Assembly (NCBI GenBank): GCA_905201175.1
Contig: CAJKNC010000009.1
Coordinates: 1 to 30,275 of the forward strand
Reading direction: 5' to 3'
Source of the DNA: an uncultured Succinatimonas sp.
GTDB taxonomy: Bacteria; Pseudomonadota; Gammaproteobacteria; Enterobacterales; Succinivibrionaceae
DNA length: 30,275 nucleotides
Part shown: in pieces, positions 7,082 to 13,703 of the stretch
How positions within the stretch are numbered: the stretch's first letter is position 1
Layout: each line of letters begins with the position of its first letter
Position numbers and translations under genes: made by a program
The notes under the pieces: generated by a model
Told to the model about the DNA's origin: nothing
The model's database searches: none
The model's input: the letters and a program-made list of their open reading frames with translations, nothing else

Positions 7082-8098
7082 ATGCGCATTTTAGGAATTG
7101 AAAGTTCTTGTGATGAGACAGGCGTGGCCGTCTACGATGATAAATTAGGATTAGTAGCGCATGCCTTGCATACGCAGATCCCTATGCATGCTCAATACGG
7201 CGGCGTCGTTCCTGAATTAGCTTCTCGCGACCATATAAAAAGAGTGGTGCCTTTAGTGCGGCTGGTCATGGAAAAAGCTTCCATGCAGCTGAAGGATTTG
7301 GATGCAGTTGCTTATACTGCAGGCCCAGGCCTAATCGGCGCCCTTTTGGCAGGCGCAATGGAGGCTAATGCTTTAGCCTTTGCGCTGAATATTCCGGCGG
7401 TACCTGTGCATCATATGGAAGGCCATCTTTTAGCGCCGATGCTAGAGGATCCTAAACCGCAGTTTCCTTTTGTAGCTTTATTGATTTCCGGCGGCCATAC
7501 CATGCTGATTAAGGTTAGCGCGCCGGGGCATTATGAGCTTTTAGGCCAATCTGTGGATGATGCCGTAGGCGAGGCCTTTGATAAAACCGCCAAACTTCTG
7601 GGCATTCCGTATCCAGGAGGCCCAGGCCTTGAAAAGCTGGCTAAAAACGGCGATCCTAAAGCCTTCAGCTTTCCGCGGCCTATGCTGAAAAGCCCTAATT
7701 GTGATTTTAGTTTTGCCGGTTTAAAAACTGCTGTTTTAAATGCAGTTTTAGAACATAAAGACGATTTAGACAAGGTTAAAGCTGATATTGCTTGCTGTTT
7801 TACCCAAGCTGTAGCGGATACGCTTGAATATAAATGTAAAAAAGCTTTACATATCACCGGTCTTAAGACCTTGGTAGTTGCAGGAGGTGTGAGCGCTAAC
7901 CTTGATATTCGTTCTCGCTTGCAGAATTTAATGGCCAAAGAGAACGGTCAAGCCTTTTTTGCCAGACGTGAATTTTGTACTGATAACGGCGCTATGATTG
8001 CACAGGCCGGTATGATGCGCTTTAAAGCAGGACAGCTTGGGGATTATAAAGTAAAGGTTTTCCCGCGCTGGCCTCTTTCTGATTTAAAACCTCTATAG
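7082..8098 (+). CDS. tsaD: tRNA N6-threonylcarbamoyladenosine synthase subunit TsaD
   Basis: TsaD transfers the threonylcarbamoyl group from TC-AMP to A37 of tRNAs that read ANN codons, working with TsaB, TsaE and TsaC. The 338-residue protein has the family start GIESSCDETG and the metal-binding HMEGH motif (H111, H115). Glycine-rich nucleotide-binding segments include SGGHT and GGVSAN, and CTDNGAMIA near the C-terminus supplies a further metal ligand. Length matches E. coli (337 aa). The ATG follows AAGGACTGAGG. It is divergent from rpsU across dtd, the ancestral arrangement, but plsY, which lies between tsaD and folB in E. coli, is absent. Confidence 0.97.
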   Translation: MRILGIESSCDETGVAVYDDKLGLVAHALHTQIPMHAQYGGVVPELASRDHIKRVVPLVRLVMEKASMQLKDLDAVAYTAGPGLIGALLAGAMEANALAFALNIPAVPVHHMEGHLLAPMLEDPKPQFPFVALLISGGHTMLIKVSAPGHYELLGQSVDDAVGEAFDKTAKLLGIPYPGGPGLEKLAKNGDPKAFSFPRPMLKSPNCDFSFAGLKTAVLNAVLEHKDDLDKVKADIACCFTQAVADTLEYKCKKALHITGLKTLVVAGGVSANLDIRSRLQNLMAKENGQAFFARREFCTDNGAMIAQAGMMRFKAGQLGDYKVKVFPRWPLSDLKPL

Positions 8099-8108
8099 GG
8101 AATCTTAT

Positions 8109-8465
8109 ATGGATAAGATTTTTGTTGAGGGACTGCAGGTAGACTGCATTATAGGCATTTTGCCTTTTGAGCGCAGAGAAGCTCAGCCGCTGATTATTGA
8201 TTTAGTTTTGGAGCATGATTTAAAGCCGGCAGCATCAGCGCATGACTTAAGCTTAAGTATTGATTATGCAGCCTTATCTGAAAGAGTTGCAGAATATGTA
8301 ATTGCACGGCAGGCTTTTCTTTTAGAAGAATTAGCTTTTGAGCTGTGCGATTTAATTTTAAAAGAATTTAAGCCGCAGCGGGTTACTATACGCTTAAAGA
8401 AGCCTAAAGCGGTAAAGATGGCCCACGCGGCTGGAATTGAAGTTTCAAAAACTGCTGATAATTGA
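8109..8465 (+). CDS. folB: dihydroneopterin aldolase
   Basis: FolB splits 7,8-dihydroneopterin into 6-hydroxymethyl-dihydropterin and glycolaldehyde in folate synthesis. At 118 residues it has the normal length and forms the one-domain tunnelling fold. Key residues visible are E21 with R22 (FERREAQP), Y53 (SIDYAAL), E74 (LLEELA) and lysines in RLKKPKAV (97-102). It starts 10 bases after tsaD and ends 13 bases before the folK start, so the two folate genes are transcribed together and make consecutive pathway enzymes. Confidence 0.94.
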   Translation: MDKIFVEGLQVDCIIGILPFERREAQPLIIDLVLEHDLKPAASAHDLSLSIDYAALSERVAEYVIARQAFLLEELAFELCDLILKEFKPQRVTIRLKKPKAVKMAHAAGIEVSKTADN

Positions 8466-8478
8466 ACGGAGATTGTCG

Positions 8479-9024
8479 ATGACAACTAGAGTATATCTTG
8501 GTGTTGGTTCTAATTTGAATAGAGAGAATTCTTTGCGCTTTGCTGTAGCTAAGTTAGAGCCATTGTTCAAAAATTTTGTCAAATCATCAGTTTGGTCTAG
8601 CCATGCTATCCGCACCGCTGAGCCTGATTATTTGAATATGGTCGTAGGCGGCGATGTGGAGATGTCTCTGCAGGAGCTTTTCGATGCCATTATGGAAATT
8701 GAAAAGCTTGCAGGCAAGGAGCTTATGTTTAACAACGGTACAAATTTTGGCGTTAAGCGCCGTTTAGATATTGATATCTTAATTTACGGCAATACTATTG
8801 CTACTGAGCCCTGCAAATTACCGCGTCATGATATTCAGGATTATCCGTTCGTTTTATGCCCGTTATGCGAGCTTGATGCTGATTTGGTGCATCCTTTATT
8901 AAATATTCGCATCGGTGAGATTTGGGCTGAGATGGAACCGCGCTTGCCTGATAATCATCGTGTATGCAAATTTGATTTTGATTGGTCTAAAGAAGCCCCG
9001 AGCTGGAACGGCTCTGAGGAATAA
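8479..9024 (+). CDS. folK: 6-hydroxymethyl-7,8-dihydropterin pyrophosphokinase (HPPK)
   Basis: HPPK transfers pyrophosphate from ATP to the FolB product. The 181-residue frame begins MTTRVYLGVGSNLNRE, the typical GSNLG-like start, and holds the signature VKRRLDIDILIYG with the two Mg-binding aspartates D97 and D99. The usual LPHPR/R loop appears as LPRHDIQDYPFVLCPL, a divergent variant. The frame opens 14 codons earlier inside folB, but the ATG at 8479 has ACGGAGA about 6 bases upstream and is the family start. E. coli keeps folK elsewhere (with pcnB); here it is paired with folB. Confidence 0.93.
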   Translation: MTTRVYLGVGSNLNRENSLRFAVAKLEPLFKNFVKSSVWSSHAIRTAEPDYLNMVVGGDVEMSLQELFDAIMEIEKLAGKELMFNNGTNFGVKRRLDIDILIYGNTIATEPCKLPRHDIQDYPFVLCPLCELDADLVHPLLNIRIGEIWAEMEPRLPDNHRVCKFDFDWSKEAPSWNGSEE

Positions 9025-9033
9025 TTTGCCCGT

Positions 9034-9879
9034 ATGTCAATTCTGCAAGTGGTAGTGTTAGCCCTTATACAAGGGCTAACAGAATTTTTACCTGTCTCAT
9101 CTAGCGCACATTTAATTTTACCTTCTCAATTACTGGACTGGCCGGATCAGGGCATAGTTTTTGATGTAGCTGTGCATGTCGGCACTTTAATGGCTGTGAT
9201 TTGCTATTATTTTTCAGATCTTTTGAAAATAAGCTCGTCCACAATAGAGGCCTGCGTCAGGCGTAAGTCAAATGAGCAGAGCAAAATCGGCTTTTGCGTT
9301 ATCTTAGCTACGATTCCAGTCTGCATCAGCGGCTTTTTGTTTGAGGATCAGGTTTCAACTTTGGCGCGCTCTGTTGAGGTTATTGCCTGGACCACTATAG
9401 GCTACGGCTTGCTTTTAGGCTTAGCCTCATATGCCAACCGCCATCTTTTATGGCACAGCAGCTTAAAGCTTGAGAATAAGCGTCCTGACAGCCTGCATAG
9501 CCTTACCTATGCGCAGGCCTTGATAATCGGCATAGCTCAGGCCTTGGCAATTGTGCCGGGAACCTCTCGTTCGGGCATTACCTTAACTGCAGGCTTGTTT
9601 TTAGGCATGTCATCGCAGGCGGCAGCGCGCTTTAGCTTTTTGCTTTCCATTCCGGTAATTATTGCCTCAGCTTTACTGGAGTTCATAAAGCTGTATCTGC
9701 ATCCAGAGCTTTTGGCCTCAGCTGATATTCTCTCGATAAGCTTAGGAGTAATGCTGACATTCTTAACGGCATTAACAGTAATTCACCTGTTTATGCGCTA
9801 TATCTCTAAATACGGAATGGCAGTATTTGTGATCTACAGAGTGCTTTTGGGTGCATTGCTGCTGTGGTTCTTCAATTAA
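9034..9879 (+). CDS. uppP: undecaprenyl-diphosphate phosphatase
   Basis: UppP (BacA) removes a phosphate from undecaprenyl pyrophosphate in the inner membrane to recycle the lipid carrier for peptidoglycan and surface polysaccharides. The 281-residue protein is mostly hydrophobic helices. It shows both family motifs: QGLTEFLPVSSSAHL (13-27, with E17 and H26) and PGTSRSG (174-180, with R178). Length fits (E. coli 273). It starts 9 bases after folK. Its position after folB and before cca matches E. coli. A strong hairpin terminator follows its stop. Confidence 0.96.
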   Translation: MSILQVVVLALIQGLTEFLPVSSSAHLILPSQLLDWPDQGIVFDVAVHVGTLMAVICYYFSDLLKISSSTIEACVRRKSNEQSKIGFCVILATIPVCISGFLFEDQVSTLARSVEVIAWTTIGYGLLLGLASYANRHLLWHSSLKLENKRPDSLHSLTYAQALIIGIAQALAIVPGTSRSGITLTAGLFLGMSSQAAARFSFLLSIPVIIASALLEFIKLYLHPELLASADILSISLGVMLTFLTALTVIHLFMRYISKYGMAVFVIYRVLLGALLLWFFN

Positions 9880-9883
9880 GCAT

Positions 9884-9920
9884 AAGAGCTTTAAGAATCG
9901 ATCTTAAAGCTCTTTATTTT
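9884..9920. terminator. bidirectional terminator between uppP and cca
   Basis: AAGAGCTTTAAGA (9884-9896) pairs with TCTTAAAGCTCTT (9902-9914) across a 5-base loop. T-rich sequence TATTTTT follows on the + strand, and the - strand side is also moderately T-rich. It separates the convergent uppP and cca genes. Confidence 0.85.
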
Positions 9921-11299
9921 TAATCGCGTCTGATTTTAAAAAATGCCCGGTAATACGGCTTTAAACTCTTGGGCTTTATAGGCTGCGGCTTGCGATCATG
10001 GAATGAAGCCTCCTGGAATTTGCTCTTAGGCAGCTGAGCCGGCATTTCATTGCTGGAATCATCTATTTCGCTGCGAGGCAAGATTTCAAAATAATCTTCA
10101 ATTAATTTAATGCGCTTAAGCCGCATCATTTCACCAATTTCACGGCCTTTATAGCCTAATGAGATAAACTCCGAGGCTTTTACCGTTGAGCAGAGCGAAA
10201 ACATGCCTAAGAAATAATCAGCGCGCGGGAAAGGGCGGTTTTCAAAGCCCTTGCGTCCTAAAAAGTCGCATTTGCAGCACAGCACCCACGGCTTGATGCG
10301 CTCGGGGCGGCGCCAGGCATCGAGATGATCTAACAGATCGACAATGCCTGCAGGTCCTTTGCGATAGAGGTGATGCATCTCGCTGTGGTAGAGAATTACA
10401 TAATAAGCAAAGTCTTCATATTCACGGGGAACCTTTAAGCGCTTGCACAGCGATCTTAGCGGAGCTATGCCAAGTTCATTATGCAGGCGATGGTGAGGCC
10501 AGAGCTTTTTAGGAGTTAGGCCCTTGCCTAAGTCATGACAGAGCATGGCAAAACGAGTAACTGGATTATCGGTCTCTGCACATAATCTATGTACGGTCAT
10601 GCAGGTATGAATGCCGGAATCAATTTCCGGATGCCAGCGTTTAGGTCCGGGAATGCCGTATAAGACATCTATTTCCGGCAGCACATAACGCAAGGCCTCG
10701 CATTGGCGCAGAACCTGAATGAAGATTTCCGGATTAGGAGTGCATAAAGCCTTTTTAAGCTCCATCCAGACCCTTTCAGGGGTAAGCTCAGACAATTCTC
10801 CTGAAAGCGAGATTTTGCGCATGAGCTCTAAAGTTTCAGGAGCAACCTTAAAGCCTTCGCAGTACAGCTTAGCTGCAAAGCGAGCTACTCTTAAAACGCG
10901 CAGCGGATCTTCAACAAAAGCTTCGGAAACATGCCTTAAAAGCCTTTTTTCAAGATCTTTCTGACCGCCGTATGGGTCGATAATCTGGCCGTTTTCATCC
11001 ATAGCCATGGCATTTATAGTCAAGTCGCGTCTTTTTAAATCTTCTTTGAGGGTAATGTTTTCATTAAAGTCGCAAATAAAACCATGGTAGCCGTAGCCTT
11101 TTTTGCGTTCAGTGCGAGCTAGGGCATATTCTTCGTGAGTCTTAGGATGTAAAAATACGGGGAAATCATGGCCGGCCTGGACATAGCCTGCATTTAGAAG
11201 CATGGTGGGCGTTGCGCCGACAACCACATAATCCTTATCAGCTCCAGGTATTCCTAAAAGTTGATCGCGGACTGCTCCGCCTACTAAGTAAACTTGCAT
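9920..11299 (-). CDS. cca: multifunctional CCA-adding enzyme / tRNA nucleotidyltransferase
   Basis: Adds and repairs the CCA 3' end of tRNA. The class II nucleotidyltransferase head shows VGGAVRD (6-12), the catalytic DKD (D21, D23), RRD (90-92) and EDPLRVLRVARFAAK. It is followed by an HD phosphohydrolase domain (MLCHDLGKG with downstream histidines), typical of the long gammaproteobacterial form with 2'-phosphodiesterase and phosphatase activities. The protein is 459 residues against 412 in E. coli. The extra part is a basic, proline-containing tail (about residues 410-459) rich in K, P and R. The start codon follows GGGTG. It is convergent with uppP and lies downstream of the ygiM-like gene, as in E. 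coli, but with its own gap and a terminator between. Confidence 0.95.
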   Translation of the reverse strand: MQVYLVGGAVRDQLLGIPGADKDYVVVGATPTMLLNAGYVQAGHDFPVFLHPKTHEEYALARTERKKGYGYHGFICDFNENITLKEDLKRRDLTINAMAMDENGQIIDPYGGQKDLEKRLLRHVSEAFVEDPLRVLRVARFAAKLYCEGFKVAPETLELMRKISLSGELSELTPERVWMELKKALCTPNPEIFIQVLRQCEALRYVLPEIDVLYGIPGPKRWHPEIDSGIHTCMTVHRLCAETDNPVTRFAMLCHDLGKGLTPKKLWPHHRLHNELGIAPLRSLCKRLKVPREYEDFAYYVILYHSEMHHLYRKGPAGIVDLLDHLDAWRRPERIKPWVLCCKCDFLGRKGFENRPFPRADYFLGMFSLCSTVKASEFISLGYKGREIGEMMRLKRIKLIEDYFEILPRSEIDDSSNEMPAQLPKSKFQEASFHDRKPQPIKPKSLKPYYRAFFKIRRD

Positions 11300-11437
11300 T
11301 TTTCACCCAGACAAAGATGTAGACAAATTTAACGAATCCGATTGCTCATCATCATTATTGCAAAAATACACTCTTAAAACACGAAAAATTTGTTTTATTT
11401 TTTCGCTAATTTAGGATAATAATTAATTTTAGAGATA

Positions 11438-11464
11438 TAAAAAAAGGCTGTCTATAAGACAGCC
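11438..11464 (-). terminator. intrinsic terminator of the ygiM-like gene
   Basis: GGCTGTCT (11446-11453) and AGACAGCC (11457-11464) form an 8-bp stem with a 3-base loop. On the - strand the stem is followed by a run of seven or more T's (A's at 11439-11445). It lies 11 bases after the ygiM-like stop codon, so cca probably has its own promoter. Confidence 0.88.
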
Positions 11465-11474
11465 TGGGTTATTT

Positions 11475-12113
11475 CTAATAACGATCTCTTCTCTTGCGCC
11501 CAGGTCGGGGAATGAAGATAAATATGACGCCGATGATAGCTCCGCCTAAGGCTATCATGGCACCCTGAAGCCACCAGCGCATCTGCATATCCAGCTCACG
11601 CGTCTCCAGCTTGTCGGCATATTCGCGTCTTTGAGTATCAAGCTTTTGAATGGTTTCATTCTTGTCATTATCTGCTGCTCTTAATTGAGCATTTTCTTTT
11701 TCTAAGACTGCAAGCTTGGCACTGGCATTAGCGTAATCCTTTGCAAGCTGCGTGTCATAATTAGCCAGCTTATTTTCAAGCTCATTTACGCGAGCTTGCA
11801 GGATATCTGCTAAGGCCTTGCCGCAAGGCTCCTGCTGAACATCATTAGTCTGTATCCAAATCTGTCCTTCTTCATCCTCAACTAAGACGAATTTGCCGTT
11901 GTCGCTGTAGCGGATAAACTTTACTTTATCGCCAACATGCTTTGAGCCTTTAATTCGGTAGTTAGTTCCAGGACCTGAACGAGTCCAGACGTTAGCTCTG
12001 TCGGAAATATAAACATCACTATTGGCAATAAGCGGCTCACTTATGGCCATTTGGCTGCTTAATCCTAAAGCAAGCATAGCAGAGAGTGAAATTTTAGATA
12101 AATTTTTAAGCAC
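11475..12113 (-). CDS. ygiM: YgiM-like SH3-domain protein (TIGR04211 family)
   Basis: A 212-residue envelope protein. A signal peptide covers about residues 1-25. A bacterial SH3 domain follows (about 31-92), with ANVWTRSGPGTNYRIKG typical of the family. A long charged coiled coil occupies about 100-180, then comes one transmembrane helix (about 183-204) and a basic tail PRPGRKRRDRY. This is the domain order of E. coli YgiM (206 aa), whose gene also lies between cca and ygiF. The molecular role of the family is unsettled; the SH3 domain should face the periplasm, possibly toward peptidoglycan. The start is GTG at 12113 with AAAGGA 7 bases upstream; the nearby ATG is out of frame. Confidence 0.9.
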   Translation of the reverse strand: MLKNLSKISLSAMLALGLSSQMAISEPLIANSDVYISDRANVWTRSGPGTNYRIKGSKHVGDKVKFIRYSDNGKFVLVEDEEGQIWIQTNDVQQEPCGKALADILQARVNELENKLANYDTQLAKDYANASAKLAVLEKENAQLRAADNDKNETIQKLDTQRREYADKLETRELDMQMRWWLQGAMIALGGAIIGVIFIFIPRPGRKRRDRY

Positions 12114-12273
12114 AAAAACATCCTTTGAAAATACGATGCTTCAATTCTAGCACAAGCTTAGAAAAGAGGCATTTATATAGAGCTTTTAAGTAAGAAGCAT
12201 TTGCCTTAAATATAGAAAATGTTAGCAATAAGTTAAATTCTTTTACTTTGATTTAAAGATCTTAAAGATAAAG

Positions 12274-12284
12274 TTTGCTAAGAT
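12274..12284 (+). promoter_or_regulatory. extended -10 promoter element upstream of the ygiF-like gene
   Basis: TTTGCTAAGAT carries TG-n-TAAGAT 22 bases before the ATG. A start near 12291 would give a very short leader that begins just before the AGAGGA ribosome site. The -35 region is poor. Matches the elements at 6972, 17255 and 26389. Confidence 0.5.
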
Positions 12285-12305
12285 TTCAAAAAAGAGGATT
12301 TATAT

Positions 12306-13385
12306 ATGAATAATAAAGAAGTTGAAATTAAATTTGGCGTTTTAGGCGAGCCTGCCAACCTGATGAAGATCTTAAGCAGCATCGGCAAGGTTACAGGCGA
12401 GCATATTGATACTTTATCCAACTCATATTTTGATACTGAAGATCAGCGCTTATATGCAGTGCAGGCCGGAGTGCGCATTCGCCGCGCTTCTCAATATACA
12501 GAGCAGACCTTAAAGGTAAAGGGTGAGAATATTGCAGGCATTCACACCCGCGGCGAATATAATGTTTCTATTCCTAACGATACGAAAGTTCCGGATTTAT
12601 CCTTATTTCCTAAAGAAGCATTTGGTCCGGATTTCGATCTTAAAAGCATACAGGAGCAATTAAAGCCCGTATGCCAGATTGATTTCGTGCGCCGCAGCTT
12701 TGATTTTGAAGTTATGAACAGCACCTTTGAGGTCTGCTACGACCATGGCGGGATTAAATTACCTGACGGCTCTTATTATCCGATTAATGAGCTTGAAGTT
12801 GAAATAAAAAAGACAGCTGTAAGCGATGATGAGATTGTAATGCTGTTTAGCACTCTGTCATCAATTTTCGCAGAGCGCGGCTTGCCTTTAGTACTAGAGC
12901 CGTTCTCAAAGATGCACAGAGCTACGATTTTACTGCAGAACCGCCGTAATTCTTTAGAATTCTCGAATATTGCGCAGGCTGCATCTTTAAATGACTATAT
13001 TTTAGAGCTGATAAAGAGCTTTGAGCGTTTGTACGGACTCTTCCTGATTAAGCATGATCCTCTGGTATTTACCTATTTAAATTCAACTATCTATACTATG
13101 ATAAAGGCATTAAAGCAGCTTAAAAAATCAGGAAAAGTGGCCTTTACTGAAGGAGAGCGTGAGCCTGTAAATTATGCTGATGACTTGAAGGTAATTATAA
13201 AGATTCTGAAATCTTTATATAGAAAGAGCTCTAAGATTGAAGCTAAATTTACCAAGCTGTCTTTGGCAAATAAATTAGATAAGGTTCAGGAGCAGGTTGA
13301 CGCCATGCGCAAGGTTGAATGCCGCTATCAGGCTTTCTTAATTCCTTTGAAGCTGAGGCTTTTAATTTCAATGCTAGTTAAGTAA
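12306..13385 (+). CDS. ygiF: CYTH-domain protein, YgiF-like inorganic triphosphatase with reduced CHAD region
   Basis: The first ~200 residues form a CYTH tunnel domain. They contain the signature ExExK at E5-V6-E7-I8-K9, RIRRASQ and TLKVKGE further on, and the basic strand EPFSKMHRA near 196-204. E. coli YgiF, at the same place next to glnE, is a 433-residue inorganic triphosphatase with CYTH followed by a CHAD helical domain. This protein has only 359 residues. The C-terminal ~135 residues are helical and lysine-rich but lack the conserved histidines expected of CHAD, so that domain looks shortened or decayed. Enzyme activity of the CYTH part is likely but untested here. AGAGGA precedes the ATG. 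It is separated from glnE by an inserted two-gene cassette on the other strand. Confidence 0.85.
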   Translation: MNNKEVEIKFGVLGEPANLMKILSSIGKVTGEHIDTLSNSYFDTEDQRLYAVQAGVRIRRASQYTEQTLKVKGENIAGIHTRGEYNVSIPNDTKVPDLSLFPKEAFGPDFDLKSIQEQLKPVCQIDFVRRSFDFEVMNSTFEVCYDHGGIKLPDGSYYPINELEVEIKKTAVSDDEIVMLFSTLSSIFAERGLPLVLEPFSKMHRATILLQNRRNSLEFSNIAQAASLNDYILELIKSFERLYGLFLIKHDPLVFTYLNSTIYTMIKALKQLKKSGKVAFTEGEREPVNYADDLKVIIKILKSLYRKSSKIEAKFTKLSLANKLDKVQEQVDAMRKVECRYQAFLIPLKLRLLISMLVK

Positions 13386-13447
13386 TAGCTGCATATAAAT
13401 ACATTTATATTTCTGTTTTTATTGCTTCATATATACAGTTATAGTTA

Positions 13448-13476
13448 TTCCCTTATTTTTTGAGGGGATTTTTTTT
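13448..13476 (+). terminator. intrinsic terminator of the ygiF-like gene
   Basis: TTCCCT (13448-13453) pairs with AGGGGA (13463-13468), including one G-T pair, around TATTTTTTG. An uninterrupted run of eight T's (13469-13476) follows. It lies 63 bases after the stop codon. Confidence 0.75.
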
Positions 13477-13515
13477 CTAAGCTTTGCATCAGCATTGCTT
13501 AAAGAGAAATTTTCA

Positions 13516-13547
13516 CTATGCCTTAGTTTTTCACGGCATAGCTTTTT
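13516..13547 (+). terminator. second terminator-like hairpin after the ygiF-like gene
   Basis: CTATGCC (13516-13522) pairs with GGCATAG (13535-13541) around a 12-base loop, followed by CTTTTTA. It could act as a back-up terminator for + strand transcripts before they enter the opposing cassette. Confidence 0.5.
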
Positions 13548-13659
13548 ATAAGGCGTAATAATTGCAGCTGCTCTTCAAATTTTGCAGCCAGCTGTCAGTT
13601 AAATTAGGCAGGGAATTTAATAGATAAACAGGATCTGTATTTTTACGCTTTATTGAGCA

Positions 13660-13690
13660 ATAAAAAGTGCTGCAATGCTGCAGCACTTTT
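13660..13690 (-). terminator. intrinsic terminator of the 827-residue protein gene
   Basis: AAAAGTGCTGCA (13663-13674) and TGCAGCACTTTT (13679-13690) form a 12-bp stem with loop ATGC. On the - strand it ends in TTTTTATTG. It lies 13 bases after the stop codon of the 827-residue protein. Confidence 0.88.
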
Positions 13691-13703
13691 AATAAATAAG
13701 CTT

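Larger units (their letters stand above)
13386..13703. other. 318-base convergent gap holding several hairpins
   Basis: No gene is visible. The stretch contains a + strand terminator for the ygiF-like gene (13448-13476) and a second hairpin with a T-run (13516-13547). A terminator for the - strand unknown gene lies at 13663-13690, just beyond that gene's stop. Between them, 13548-13660 is AT-rich and featureless to me. Confidence 0.5.

Noticed and set aside
7531..7938. 135-codon antisense ORF inside tsaD
   Set aside because: It is a shadow of the certain tsaD reading frame, with no ribosome site or family features.
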